From Chiayiivirga flava (GTDB lineage: Bacteria > Pseudomonadota > Gammaproteobacteria > Xanthomonadales > Xanthomonadaceae), in assembly GCF_014202825.1 (NCBI RefSeq), contig NZ_JACHHP010000004.1:372001-436000 (forward strand): 64,000 nucleotides of DNA, written 5' to 3'. Shown one piece after another: positions 17,343 through 26,493 of this stretch (positions are counted from its first letter, which is position 1; each line of letters begins with the position of its first letter). Made by a program: the position numbers and the translations under genes. Under the pieces are notes generated by a model. That model was given only the letters and a program-made list of their open reading frames with translations. It was not told the DNA's origin and did not search any database.

Positions 17343-17369
17343 AAACGGGCCGCATCAAGCGGCCCGTTT
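17343..17369 (-). terminator. Terminator of metK
   Basis: AAACGGGCCGC - ATCAA - GCGGCCCGTTT, an 11-bp perfect stem. Read on the minus strand it ends in GTTTTCGTTT. It is 53 bases past the metK stop. Confidence 0.8.
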
Positions 17370-17422
17370 CCCCTGCATCGCGATCGATCAACCCCGCGCA
17401 TGCAACGCGCGAGGTCGATGCA

Positions 17423-18616
17423 TCACTTCAGCCCGGCATCCTTGCGCAGCTGCTCGGCCCGGTCCGTCTTCTCCCACGAGAACGTGGAATACGTCGAACC
17501 GTCCGCCGCCTTCACCGTCTCCGGCACGCGGCCGAAGTGGCCGTAGGCCGCGGTCTGCTGGTACATCGGATGGATCAGGTCCAGCATCTTGATGATGCCG
17601 TACGGACGCAGGTCGAAATGCTTGCGCACCAGCTTCTCGATCTTCTCGTCGGAGATCTTGCCGGTGCCGAACGTGGTCACCGAAATCGACGTCGGCTCGG
17701 CCACGCCGATGGCGTACGACACCTGGATCTCGCAGCGATCCGCCAGGCCCGCCGCCACGATGTTCTTCGCCACGTAACGCGCCGCATACGCCGCCGAGCG
17801 ATCCACCTTCGACGGATCCTTGCCCGAGAACGCACCACCGCCGTGGCGCGCCCAGCCGCCGTAGGTGTCGACGATGATCTTGCGGCCCGTGAGCCCGCAG
17901 TCGCCCACCGGCCCGCCGATGACGAACTTGCCGGTCGGGTTGATATGGAACTTGGTGCCCTTGTGCAGCCACTTGGCCGGCAAGACAGGTTTCAGGATCA
18001 GCTCGCGCACGCCCTCGATCAGATCCTTCTGCTTCACGCCCGGATCGTGCTGCGTCGACAGCACCACGGCGTCGATCGCGGTGGCGACACCGTTCTCGTA
18101 GCGCAGCGTCACCTGCGACTTCGCATCCGGACGCAGCCACTTGAGCTTGCCCTTCTTGCGCACCTTGGCCTGCTGCTCGACGAGGCGATGCGACAGATGG
18201 ATCGCCGCCGGCATGTAATCCTTCGTCTCGTTCGTCGCGTAACCGAACATCAGGCCCTGGTCGCCTGCGCCCTGTTCCTCGGGCTTCTTGCGATCCACGC
18301 CCTGGTTGATGTCCGGCGACTGCTTGCCGATCAGGTTCAGCACGCCGCAGGTGGCGCCGTCGAAACCGACTTCGCTGCTGTCGTAACCGATGTCGAGGAT
18401 CACCTTGCGCGTCAGCGCTTCCAGGTCGATCCACGCGCTGGTGGTGATCTCGCCCGCGACGATGGCCACGCCCGTCTTCACCATGGTTTCGCACGCGACA
18501 CGCGCGCGGGTGTCCTGCGCGAGGATCGCATCGAGCACCGCGTCGGAAATCTGGTCGGCAACCTTGTCCGGATGGCCTTCGGACACCGACTCGGAGGTGA
18601 AAAGGTAGTTGCTCAT
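17423..18616 (-). CDS. metK: S-adenosylmethionine synthetase (methionine adenosyltransferase)
   Basis: This 397-aa cytosolic tetrameric enzyme makes SAM from methionine and ATP. Visible signatures: the [18 protein letters not shown] start, the hexapeptide-type [12 protein letters not shown] (about residue 117), and the P-loop-like [19 protein letters not shown] (about 270). The length is usual for MetK. It completes, with metF and ahcY, the SAM cycle coded in this window. The leader contains a 7-bp hairpin that would hide the only Shine-Dalgarno-like sequence (18627-18650), so translation may be controlled. Confidence 0.97.
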   Translation of the reverse strand: MSNYLFTSESVSEGHPDKVADQISDAVLDAILAQDTRARVACETMVKTGVAIVAGEITTSAWIDLEALTRKVILDIGYDSSEVGFDGATCGVLNLIGKQSPDINQGVDRKKPEEQGAGDQGLMFGYATNETKDYMPAAIHLSHRLVEQQAKVRKKGKLKWLRPDAKSQVTLRYENGVATAIDAVVLSTQHDPGVKQKDLIEGVRELILKPVLPAKWLHKGTKFHINPTGKFVIGGPVGDCGLTGRKIIVDTYGGWARHGGGAFSGKDPSKVDRSAAYAARYVAKNIVAAGLADRCEIQVSYAIGVAEPTSISVTTFGTGKISDEKIEKLVRKHFDLRPYGIIKMLDLIHPMYQQTAAYGHFGRVPETVKAADGSTYSTFSWEKTDRAEQLRKDAGLK

Positions 18617-18626
18617 CGAGGGAAAT

Positions 18627-18650
18627 ATCCTTTGATTCGGATGAAAGGAT
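18627..18650 (-). promoter_or_regulatory. Hairpin covering the likely ribosome binding site of metK
   Basis: On the minus strand: ATCCTTT - CATCCGAATC - AAAGGAT. The 3' arm contains AAAGGA, the only purine-rich sequence at a suitable distance (11 bases) from the metK ATG. Opening of this stem would be needed for initiation. It does not match a riboswitch class that I can name. Confidence 0.45.
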
Positions 18651-18723
18651 CAAAAAGCGGCCGCGTAGGATACACGCGGGGCCCGGAGTATGCATCAACG
18701 CCTGCTGAAGGGCCTCGCGCGCG

Positions 18724-19389
18724 TCACGAACGCAAGCTGCGCGGCGCCGGCGCCGGCGCCGGCGCGGCAGCGTGCGCGGCAAGGCCGAGATAGTGCAGGT
18801 GCAGGCGCGCGACGATGGCGTCTAGCGCGTCGACGGCCCCGTCGTTGATGATGACATCGTCCGCCAGCGCCAGCCGCGCGGCACGCGAGGCCTGCGCCGC
18901 AAGCGAGAGTTCGGCCTCGGCGCGCGTCACGCCGTCGCGCCGCATCACGCGCGCGATCTGCACCTCGCGCGGCACGTCCACCACCAGCACGCGGTCGAGC
19001 CAGTCGTACGGATACGTGGATTCGGCGAGCAGCGGGATCGCGAGCAGCACGTACGGGCCCGTGGCGGCCTCGGCGTCGGCGCGCAGGCGGGCGCGGACGC
19101 GCGAATGCAGGATGGCTTCGAGATCGCGCCGCGCCTGGGCATCGGAGAAGACGATCTCGCGCAGCGTGCGCCGGTCGAGTCGACCGTCGGCCTGCAGCAC
19201 GTGCGCACCGAAGCGCGCCTCGATGTCTGTCAGCGCGGCCTGTCCGGGTTCGACCAACTCGCGCGAGACGATGTCGGCATCGATCACGCGTACGCCCAGC
19301 GCTTCGAAGCGCTGCGTGACGGCGGTCTTGCCCGACGCGATGCCGCCGGTGACGGCGATCCTGAGCGGCGGGGGGAGGGTGGGAGGCAT
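18724..19389 (-). CDS. coaE: Dephospho-CoA kinase
   Basis: This 221-aa enzyme phosphorylates the ribose of dephospho-CoA, the final step of coenzyme A synthesis. The P-loop GGIASGKT is at about residues 15-22; DADIVSRELVEPG (about 38-50) and PLLAESTYPYDWLDRVLVVDVP (split here: PLLAES, YDWLDRVLVVDVP) are typical of CoaE. The C-terminus ends in an Ala/Pro-rich tail. The start at 19389 has TATCCT 5 bases before the ATG and no Shine-Dalgarno, so a leaderless transcript is possible. In related bacteria coaE follows pilD, as here, with a small gene and a repeat cassette between. Confidence 0.93.
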   Translation of the reverse strand: MPPTLPPPLRIAVTGGIASGKTAVTQRFEALGVRVIDADIVSRELVEPGQAALTDIEARFGAHVLQADGRLDRRTLREIVFSDAQARRDLEAILHSRVRARLRADAEAATGPYVLLAIPLLAESTYPYDWLDRVLVVDVPREVQIARVMRRDGVTRAEAELSLAAQASRAARLALADDVIINDGAVDALDAIVARLHLHYLGLAAHAAAPAPAPAPRSLRS

Positions 19390-19458
19390 GCCGCAGGATA
19401 ACGCCCGGGTCTGGCGGGGTGCTATCGCGGCGGCGCGGGGCGGCGTGGGCGAGAAGCG

Positions 19459-19783
19459 ACCCCCTTCCGCCTGCCGGCACCTTCCCCCGCGCTGCGGGAG
19501 AAGGGATGCTTCGTGGATGCGCTTGCGGCTTGCGGCTTGCGCCTTGCGCCTTGCGCCTTGCGCCTTGCGGCGTACGGCTTGGGCCTTGCGGCGTGCAACT
19601 CGCGTCTTTTCGCTTTTCGCTTGTGGCTTTTCGCTTGTGGTGTAGCACTTGCGGTTCGCGACACGCGAACCCGTGCAATCCCGGTGCCCCGGCAGCTCCG
19701 GCCGCGCCAGCCTCTCGACCACTTCCATCGAAGGAATCCTTCTCCCGCAAAGCGGGGGAAGGTGCCGGCAGGCGGAAGGGGGT
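19459..19783. repeat. Composite repeat: inverted REP-like arms around a heptamer tract
   Basis: The left arm (19459-19506) and right arm (19734-19783) are inverted copies of CCCCTTCCGCCTGCCGGCAC plus CTTCCCCCGC and a hairpin. Between them, 19520-19650 is low-complexity DNA with a 7-base period: first CTTGCGC/CTTGCGG units, then CTTTTCG/CTTGTGG units. The left arm type recurs at 44696-44743. There is no gene in 19390-19830. Confidence 0.8.
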
Positions 19784-19830
19784 TGAGCCCCGCGAAAGCG
19801 CCTACCCCCAAGACAATCAGCAACCCACTC

Positions 19831-20184
19831 TCACCGACACCACTGATCCTCGCAAGGCACCCCATCATGGTCGCCATCCATCTGCACCCCGGGGCAGTGC
19901 CGCAGGAAATACACCGCTTCATCACACGACGTCATCTGCGGACACCGCGTCCGCCCGTCGCACTGAGACAGCGATTGTCCCGTCGCCTGCACACCGCGCC
20001 CGGCCTCCGCACGCGCAGGCGGATACCACTCAGGCGCAGACACCGGCGCAGATGCGCGAGCACGCTCCACCGTCACGGCGCCGTTGTCGTTGTGGATCAC
20101 CAACCGCCCCTGCCGCTCCACCCACTCCCCGTGGATCACGAGCCCGACGCCCACCAGCGCCAGCAACACCAACAGTCGGCGCAT
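19831..20184 (-). CDS. Small secreted or membrane-anchored Excalibur-domain protein
   Basis: The protein is 117 aa. An N-terminal hydrophobic segment (3-18) acts as signal or anchor. Residues about 75-117 form an Excalibur-type calcium-binding domain: cysteines spaced as CDG, CPQMTSC, HCPGV, and the D-x-D-x-DGVPCE motif (QMDGDHDGVPCEDQWC), here split only by short loops. Excalibur domains occur outside the cytoplasm and bind Ca2+ through the DxDxDG loop. It lies 23 bases after pilD on the same strand and may be cotranscribed with pilB-C-D, but a pilus role is not shown. Confidence 0.8.
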   Translation of the reverse strand: MRRLLVLLALVGVGLVIHGEWVERQGRLVIHNDNGAVTVERARASAPVSAPEWYPPARAEAGRGVQATGQSLSQCDGRTRCPQMTSCDEAVYFLRHCPGVQMDGDHDGVPCEDQWCR

Positions 20185-20207
20185 CGAACTCTCCGCAGGA
20201 GACCGCG

Positions 20208-21077
20208 CTACATCCCCGCCCAACGCAGATACACCCCGAGCAGATCCTCGCCCCAGAACAGCTGCACCCACCCGGCCGCGGCCAGATACGGCCCGAACGG
20301 AATCGGCGTGGCGCGATCGCGCCCCTGCACCGCCAGCATGATCGAACCCACGATCGCCCCGATCAGCGACGACATCAGCAGCACCGGCAGGATCGCCTTC
20401 CAGCCGCAGAACGCCCCGACGGCCGCCAGCAGCTTGAAATCCCCGTAGCCCATGCCTTCCTTGCCGGTGAGCAGCTTGAACGCCCAGTACACCGACCACA
20501 GGCTCAGATACCCCACCGCCGCGCCGAGGATCGCCTGCGGCGGCGGCACGAACACCGGCACCAGGCTCAGCAGCAGACCCAGCCACAACAAGGGCAGGGT
20601 GAGGCTGTCCGGCAGCAGCGTGGTGCGCATGTCGATGCCGGACATGGCCACCAGAAACCCCGTGGCCACCAGCATCCACCCCGCCTGCATCGTCACACCG
20701 TAACGCCACACGATCAGCCCGAACAGCAGCGCCGTGATCGCTTCCACGGCCGGGTACTGCCACGAGATCGGTGCCTTGCACGCGCGGCATCTCCCGCGCA
20801 GCAGCGCGAAACTCAGGATCGGAACGTTCTCCCACGCGGCGAGTTTGTGCCCGCACTTGGGGCAATGCGACCGCTCCACCACGATGCCCGGCGGCGCCGG
20901 CGCCACGTCCGCGCCCGGCTCGATCCCCAACGTCTCGCGACTGTCCCGCTCCCAATGCCACTGCATCCGCAGCGGCAACCGCAGGATCACGACATTGAGG
21001 AAACTCCCGACGAGGGCGCCAAAAAAAACGGCGCTGGCAATCGCCAGCGCCGGGTATGCAACGAGAAGATGTGTCAT
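20208..21077 (-). CDS. pilD: Prepilin peptidase and N-methyltransferase
   Basis: This 289-aa polytopic inner-membrane aspartyl peptidase removes the short leader of type IV prepilins at Gly-Phe and methylates the new N-terminus. The cytoplasmic zinc loop has two CxxC pairs (HCPKCG, RCRACK at about 76-79 and 101-104). The catalytic aspartates are in SGIDMRTTLLPD and in GYGDFKLLA. About eight membrane segments are present. The start at 21077 is 4 bases from the pilC stop, so pilC and pilD are cotranscribed. Its substrates here are the two pilins at 30972-31916. Confidence 0.95.
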   Translation of the reverse strand: MTHLLVAYPALAIASAVFFGALVGSFLNVVILRLPLRMQWHWERDSRETLGIEPGADVAPAPPGIVVERSHCPKCGHKLAAWENVPILSFALLRGRCRACKAPISWQYPAVEAITALLFGLIVWRYGVTMQAGWMLVATGFLVAMSGIDMRTTLLPDSLTLPLLWLGLLLSLVPVFVPPPQAILGAAVGYLSLWSVYWAFKLLTGKEGMGYGDFKLLAAVGAFCGWKAILPVLLMSSLIGAIVGSIMLAVQGRDRATPIPFGPYLAAAGWVQLFWGEDLLGVYLRWAGM

Positions 21078-21081
21078 GGAA

Positions 21082-22332
21082 TCAAAAAGTTGCAGCAATC
21101 TTGAAGATTGGCAAGTACATACCAATCACCATCCCGCCCACCACGATGCCAATAAATATCATAATGAAGGGCTCGATCAGACTGGCAAGTGCGTCAACCG
21201 CATTGTTGACTTCCTGCTCATAGAACTCTGCCACCTTGATCAGCATCACGTCGAGCGCGCCGGCTTCTTCGCCGATCGCGGTCATTTGGACAACCATGTG
21301 TGGAAAAAGATCGACTTGGCGCATCGCAATATTGAGCTGGTAACCTACTGCAACATCATCTTTGATGCGTAACACTGCCTTTTCGTAAAGAATATTGCCC
21401 GTCGCACCAGCGACCGTGTCGAGCGCTTCAACAAGCGGAACACCAGCCTTGAACGTCACAGCAAGCGTGCGAGCGAAGCGCGCGATTGCCGAATTATGCA
21501 TGATCTGACCAATAACGGGGAGCTTGAGAATCATGCGGTCAAGAAAGTGCGCGAAGGCCGGAGACCGTTTTTTTGCTTGAACAAACGCGAATATAGCACC
21601 TACGACGACGAACAGTATCAACCACCAGTACGCGACCATGAACTCTGATGCGGCGACGATCATGAGCGTGAAGGCCGGCAGATCCGCGCCGAAACTTTTA
21701 AAGACATTCTGGAACTGCGGAACGACAAAGATCAAAAGGACGGCGCTTACAAGAATAGCGACTGCGATCACCATCGCGGGATAGAAGAGCGCCTTTTTGA
21801 TCTTTCCCTTTAACGTTTCGATATTTTCTTTGTAGTTTGCGATGGTATGCAGTACCGTATCGAGCACGCCAGCGCCTTCACCAGCTTTTACCAGGTTTCG
21901 ATATAGTTCGTCGAACTGGACCGGGTGTTTTCCGATAGCTTCGTGCAGCGTCGATCCGCCTTCAATGCTGGCTTTGATGTCATCCAGCATTACCTTCATC
22001 CGAGGATTTTTTTGTCCGCCAGAGATAATCTCGAAGGCCGTGACAAGCGGTACGCCGGATTGCATCATCGTTGCAATCATGCGGCTAAAGACAGCGATGT
22101 CCTTAGCCGAAATGGTCTTGCCCGCTGCACCAAAAAGGGGCTTCGGCTTAGGCTTCACCATGTTCGGCGTGATGCCCTGCTTGCGCAGCTCCGCCTTGAG
22201 CAGGTTGGCGTTCTTCGCCAACGATTCTCCCTTCATCTTGGTGCCACGCTTGTCCAGCCCGCTCCAGACGAACGGTTGCAGCGGGTTGGGATTGCGCGGA
22301 GCGGTTTTGACTGCGGCTCGGGTGGCGGCCAT
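21082..22332 (-). CDS. pilC: Type IV pilus inner-membrane platform protein
   Basis: This 416-aa protein has two GspF/T2SSF domains. The first (about 80-200) includes the VPLVTAFEIISGG region, the second (about 285-405) the GVPLVEALDTVAGATGN region. Hydrophobic segments at about 177-200, 228-250 and 385-408 span the inner membrane. It links the PilB motor to the growing pilus. Codon use and base composition are less G+C-rich than in the flanking metabolic genes. The 162-base gap to pilB contains a 7-bp hairpin (22407-22430) but no gene. Confidence 0.95.
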   Translation of the reverse strand: MAATRAAVKTAPRNPNPLQPFVWSGLDKRGTKMKGESLAKNANLLKAELRKQGITPNMVKPKPKPLFGAAGKTISAKDIAVFSRMIATMMQSGVPLVTAFEIISGGQKNPRMKVMLDDIKASIEGGSTLHEAIGKHPVQFDELYRNLVKAGEGAGVLDTVLHTIANYKENIETLKGKIKKALFYPAMVIAVAILVSAVLLIFVVPQFQNVFKSFGADLPAFTLMIVAASEFMVAYWWLILFVVVGAIFAFVQAKKRSPAFAHFLDRMILKLPVIGQIMHNSAIARFARTLAVTFKAGVPLVEALDTVAGATGNILYEKAVLRIKDDVAVGYQLNIAMRQVDLFPHMVVQMTAIGEEAGALDVMLIKVAEFYEQEVNNAVDALASLIEPFIMIFIGIVVGGMVIGMYLPIFKIAATF

Positions 22333-22406
22333 GGCGGAACTCCCCTCGACTCTCTAGTCCTTGCGGGTTGGCATCGTTGCCCAGGCGAAGGGCATCTGCT
22401 TGGCTC

Positions 22407-22430
22407 ACCGGCGTAGCCCCCTGCGCCGGT
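22407..22430. promoter_or_regulatory. Hairpin in the pilC leader
   Basis: ACCGGCG - N10 - CGCCGGT, a 7-bp stem in the 162-base gap between pilB and pilC. Its position 75 bases before pilC fits a processing or attenuation site between pilB and pilC; the role is unproven. Confidence 0.35.
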
Positions 22431-22494
22431 ATCATGTTAGTCAACAGGAAAACACTGCAACTATCTCACATTACGGAGAAAATCTCCCCGAAGG

Positions 22495-24219
22495 TCAATC
22501 CTTCGTCACGCGGTTCATTTCGGACAGGCTGATGACGCCGGCCGCGGCTTTACGCAAGGCCGATCTGCGCAGATCAGATATGCCGATACGCGCCGCCTCC
22601 TCCGCGATCTGCATAGCGTTACCTCCCTGCAACACGATACGTTGGATCTCTTCTGTCATTGGCATCACTTGATAAATGCCAGTCCGGCCCTTATAGCCCT
22701 CGTTGCAGTCGCTACAGCCGACGGCATCGTAGATCGTCATCGTGTCAATCTGGTCAGCGGTAAATCCCTCGGCTTCTAGTGCGTGTCGGGGAAGAGAAAT
22801 GGGCTTCTTGCAGTCGTGCAGCCGTCGCGCCAGGCGTTGGGCGATGACCAGCGTCACCGACGAGATGATGTTGAACGGCGCGATGCCCATGTTCATCAAG
22901 CGCGCGATGGTCTGCGGCGCATCGTTGGTGTGCAGCGTCGATAGCACCATGTGCCCCGTCTGCGCGGCCTTCACGGCGATCTCGGCCGTCTCGAGGTCGC
23001 GAATCTCGCCAACCATGATCACGTCCGGGTCTTGGCGCAGGAAGCTTCGCAGCGCGGCCGCGAAGGTCATTCCGCGCTTGTTGTTCTGTTGCACCTGATT
23101 GATGCCTGGGACGCGGATTTCGACCGGGTCTTCCGCTGTGGAGATGTTGCGGCCGTCGGTGTTGAGGATGTTGAGCGCGGTGTAGAGTGACACTGTCTTG
23201 CCCGAGCCGGTCGGACCGGTGACCAGCACCATGCCGTACGGCTTCTCGATAGCGTCGAGGAAGAGCTTCTTCTGCTCGTCCTCGTATCCGAGCTTGTCGA
23301 TGCCGAGTTTGGCCGCGCTGCCGTCGAGGATGCGCAGCACGATCTTTTCCCCGAACAGCGTGGGGCAGGTGCTGACGCGGAAGTCCATCGACTTGGTCTT
23401 GGACAGGTTGAGCTTGATGCGACCATCCTGCGGCACGCGGCGCTCGGCGATGTCGAGCGCCGACATCACCTTCAGACGCGAGGCAATGCGCGGGGTCAGC
23501 TTGACCGGTGGCTTGGCCACCGTGCGCAGGATGCCGTCCATGCGCAGACGCACGCGGTACTCCGTTTCGTATGGTTCAAAGTGGATGTCGGATGCGCCGC
23601 GTTTGATGGCGTCGATAAGGACCTTGTTGATGAACTTAACAACCGGCGTGTCGTCGCCCTTTGCATCCACTCCCCCGCCGGTATCCAGTTCCTCGTCACC
23701 TCCGCTAGCTTCGAGGTTTTCTAAGCCCTCGTCGTCGCCCATGCTGCTGCCCAGGGCGTCTGCCGCGCTGAGCGCGCTCTCAATGCCTCTACGCAGCTGG
23801 TCGTCGTCCGCAAGGATCGCCTCGACCGTCAAGTTCGCGTGGAACTTGATTTCGTCAAGACCTCTCGTGTTGGTAGGGTCCGATATCGCTACACACAGCC
23901 TGTTCCCGCGCTTTAGCAATGGAAGCGCGTGATGCTTGTTGATCAATGCCTCGTCTACCAGCTTTACAGGTAGCTGGGCGAAATCGAGGCAGCTCAAGTC
24001 GAGCAAGGGCATGCCGAACTCGACTGCATTGGCTGCAGCGATCTGTGCAGAGGTCGCAAGTTTCCGGTCCAGCAGCCACTGGAAGATCGGCTTGCGCTCC
24101 TTCGCGGCCTCATCGAGGGCTCGGCGAGCGTCGACTTCCGCAAGTTGACCGTCAAGCACGAGTCGCCGTGCGATGCCAGTGATGCCGATCAGATTGCTGG
24201 CCGATGGTTGCGAACTCAT
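22495..24219 (-). CDS. pilB: Type IV pilus extension ATPase
   Basis: This 574-aa hexameric cytoplasmic motor drives pilin polymerisation. The N-terminal MshEN/GspE-N domain is at about 15-150. An acidic insertion (about 156-192) follows, then the secretion ATPase core: Walker A GPTGSGKT at 335-342, the Asp box, Walker B DPDVIMVGEIRD, the His box and a C-terminal zinc region with CSDCNEGY. The ATG at 24219 is preceded by GGGGAG at 8 bases and matches the family start (MSSQPSASNLIG); upstream in-frame starts are rejected. It is the first gene of pilB-pilC-pilD and is divergent from the glycosyltransferase cluster. Confidence 0.95.
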   Translation of the reverse strand: MSSQPSASNLIGITGIARRLVLDGQLAEVDARRALDEAAKERKPIFQWLLDRKLATSAQIAAANAVEFGMPLLDLSCLDFAQLPVKLVDEALINKHHALPLLKRGNRLCVAISDPTNTRGLDEIKFHANLTVEAILADDDQLRRGIESALSAADALGSSMGDDEGLENLEASGGDEELDTGGGVDAKGDDTPVVKFINKVLIDAIKRGASDIHFEPYETEYRVRLRMDGILRTVAKPPVKLTPRIASRLKVMSALDIAERRVPQDGRIKLNLSKTKSMDFRVSTCPTLFGEKIVLRILDGSAAKLGIDKLGYEDEQKKLFLDAIEKPYGMVLVTGPTGSGKTVSLYTALNILNTDGRNISTAEDPVEIRVPGINQVQQNNKRGMTFAAALRSFLRQDPDVIMVGEIRDLETAEIAVKAAQTGHMVLSTLHTNDAPQTIARLMNMGIAPFNIISSVTLVIAQRLARRLHDCKKPISLPRHALEAEGFTADQIDTMTIYDAVGCSDCNEGYKGRTGIYQVMPMTEEIQRIVLQGGNAMQIAEEAARIGISDLRRSALRKAAAGVISLSEMNRVTKD

Positions 24220-24425
24220 CTGCCGGACTCCCCTTACGCTTTGACGCTGGAACTTTACAGCAAACTTCTGACAGGTTGCATCAACCGCGCCGCCGGCTGT
24301 TGCACCTATCCCCATGTCCGGCTAGCCGATGTGGATGGTGACCTCCCACGGTGCGTAGCTCTTGAGGCTCACGGCGGGGCTTCGAGACTCTCGCGCCGGC
24401 CCGCTTCTCGCTTTATGCTCGTGGC

Positions 24426-25337
24426 ATGGACCCAAAGCACATGGCGAACTCAGTTGCGAAGAAGCGCGGGTTGGATCGTTCTTTGGGCACGCTAAGCGTC
24501 GTGCTACCCGCGAAGAACGAGGAGCAGGGCATCGCTGCCGTGCTGATGAAGGCAAGGGCACTGCTGCCTGATGCGGAGATTCTGGTGATCGATGACGGAT
24601 CGACGGACCGCACCGCCGAGATCGCCCTCGGCATGGGGGCGAAGGTGCTGTCGTCTCCGTACTCGATGGGGAATGGTGCGGCTATCAAGCGCGGAGCGCG
24701 TGCCGCGACCGGCGCTCTCATCGCATTCATGGATGCGGATGGCCAGCATGATCCATCCTTGATCCCCACACTGGTTGAGAAACTGGAAGAAGGGTACGAC
24801 ATGGTTGTTGGAGCGCGCAGCGCCGCTGGCCAGGCGAGCAGATCGCGAGGTCTCGCGAACGCCCTCTACAATCGCTTGGCAAGCTGGATGACCGGATTCG
24901 AAGTCAGGGATCTGACCTCCGGATTCCGCGTCGTACGCGCCGACAAATTCCGAGAGTTCCTGCACCTGCTGCCGAACGGTTTTTCTTACCCCACGACCAT
25001 CACCATGGCCTTCTTTAGAAGCGCTTATGCTGTTGCGTATCATGATGTGCCAGTGGCAAGGCGGGTTGGTCGCAGTCATTTGCGTCCGCTAAGAGACGGA
25101 TTGCGCTTCCTTCTGATTATTTTCAAGGTTGCGACGCTATATTCTCCCTTGAAGCTATTTGTTCCGGCCGCCGCTGGATTTTTTCTTTTGGCTTCTGGTT
25201 ATTATATACACACGTTTATCAGCCAAGGGCGATTCACGAATATGAGTGCGCTGTTGTTTAGTGCCTCTGTTATTATTTTTCTCGTCGGTCTGGTGTCCGA
25301 GCAAATCGCCGCCTTGACCTACCGCCGTGAGTCCTGA
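24426..25337 (+). CDS. Family 2 glycosyltransferase (polyprenyl-phosphate sugar transferase type)
   Basis: The protein is 303 aa. A GT-A fold occupies about 20-225: SVVLPAKNEE, the nucleotide-binding ILVIDDGSTDRTAEIA, and the DADGQHDP metal motif (DxD) at about 96-103. It matches the dolichol/undecaprenyl-phosphate mannosyl/glucosyltransferase branch. Two membrane helices close the protein (about 238-258 and 268-292), as in polyprenyl-linked enzymes. It would load a sugar onto undecaprenyl phosphate for later transfer. A -10-like TATGCT lies 6 bases before the ATG with no Shine-Dalgarno. The next gene follows after 8 bases. Confidence 0.87.
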   Translation: MDPKHMANSVAKKRGLDRSLGTLSVVLPAKNEEQGIAAVLMKARALLPDAEILVIDDGSTDRTAEIALGMGAKVLSSPYSMGNGAAIKRGARAATGALIAFMDADGQHDPSLIPTLVEKLEEGYDMVVGARSAAGQASRSRGLANALYNRLASWMTGFEVRDLTSGFRVVRADKFREFLHLLPNGFSYPTTITMAFFRSAYAVAYHDVPVARRVGRSHLRPLRDGLRFLLIIFKVATLYSPLKLFVPAAAGFFLLASGYYIHTFISQGRFTNMSALLFSASVIIFLVGLVSEQIAALTYRRES

Positions 25338-25345
25338 GCCGAACC

Positions 25346-26488
25346 ATGCGTCTTCTGGTCGCTGGTTTTTATGCAAACGGTCCTGGCTATCCCAACGGCA
25401 GGATGACCCAAGCAATTCTCTCCGCTGTCCCCGGGCTCGAAGTCGTCGATCTCGGATATCCGATGTCCCAGGGCTTGGAGTTGTGGAAAATCGGAAAGGC
25501 AGGGCTAGTGCATGCGTTTTCCCTTGTTGTGCAGTGCATTGTCCTTAACGCCAGAAGCGCGCTGCGCGTGGCTGTCGCCAAGCCGGGAGTCCAGGATCTT
25601 GTCTATGTAAGATATCCTTCCGTCTTCTTCATGTCCTTTATTTCACTTTTCCCCCGGAAAGTCCGGCCGCGATGTGTCGTGGAGGCATTCATCCCGGTCT
25701 GGGACAGTATGTTCAACGACCGCGGACGTGGACGGCGGGGTGTTCGGGCGCAACTCGTGCGTTATATGGAGTCCCGCTCGCTCCGTGCTGCATGGAGGGT
25801 CATCGTTGACACGGAAGCGAATGCAGATTTTGTCGCTCAGCAGTTGGGCGTTGGGCGTGAGTCGGTGACGAGCATTCCCCTTGCTGTAGAAGAGTCGGCC
25901 TGGCGCGGTGTCAGACACAGCGTCAAAGCTGGGAACAGTTTCCGAGTGTTGTTTGTTGGCACTCTCATCCGTTTGCACGGTCTAGAAGTAATCTGTGAAG
26001 CGATCCGCCTGTTTAGGTCTGGCGAGCCGTTTGAGTTTGTTTTTGTCGGAGACGGCCAAGAGGCTCACACGTTAAGGAAACTGATAACTGATCGTCCCGA
26101 CCTGTCCATTGTGTGGCATCGCGAGTGGATAGATACCGATAAGGTCGCTGTCGCGATGGCAGATGCGGATGTAAGTCTGGGTGTATTCGGTGGGAAGGGA
26201 AAAGCTTCACGAGTTCTGCCCTTTAAGGTTTACATGGCCTTGGCGGTCGGAGTGCCAGTTGTCACCCAGCGAGACTTTTCCGTGCCGGCGCGAGCTCCCG
26301 CACCTCCAGTGGTCGCGGTGCAGCCGGAAGCCTCGGCGCTGGCGGAAGCCATTCGTACATTGAGAGGAGCGCTTGATAAGCGCTTTTGGCTGCATGCGGA
26401 GGGGCGGCGATATTTTGACGCGTATCTATCGCATGAGGCTGTCCTTCGCGGCTGGGAGCGCGTCCTAACATCCCGTAACGTGGATTAG
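25346..26488 (+). CDS. Family 4 (GT-B) glycosyltransferase
   Basis: This 380-aa protein has the two Rossmann-like halves of GT-B enzymes. The N-terminal half carries a glycine-rich loop (GFYANGPGYPNGRM); the C-terminal half carries VLFVGTLIRLHGLEVI and FVFVGDGQEAHTLRKL, the usual donor-site strand pattern, then the family 4 acidic region with only partial EX7E match (VLPFKVYMALAVGVPVVTQ). It is in one operon with the family 2 enzyme. Base composition is lower in G+C than the surrounding housekeeping genes. The sugar is unknown. Its end is convergent with the methyltransferase gene, 5 bases apart. Confidence 0.82.
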   Translation: MRLLVAGFYANGPGYPNGRMTQAILSAVPGLEVVDLGYPMSQGLELWKIGKAGLVHAFSLVVQCIVLNARSALRVAVAKPGVQDLVYVRYPSVFFMSFISLFPRKVRPRCVVEAFIPVWDSMFNDRGRGRRGVRAQLVRYMESRSLRAAWRVIVDTEANADFVAQQLGVGRESVTSIPLAVEESAWRGVRHSVKAGNSFRVLFVGTLIRLHGLEVICEAIRLFRSGEPFEFVFVGDGQEAHTLRKLITDRPDLSIVWHREWIDTDKVAVAMADADVSLGVFGGKGKASRVLPFKVYMALAVGVPVVTQRDFSVPARAPAPPVVAVQPEASALAEAIRTLRGALDKRFWLHAEGRRYFDAYLSHEAVLRGWERVLTSRNVD

Positions 26489-26493
26489 GATGG

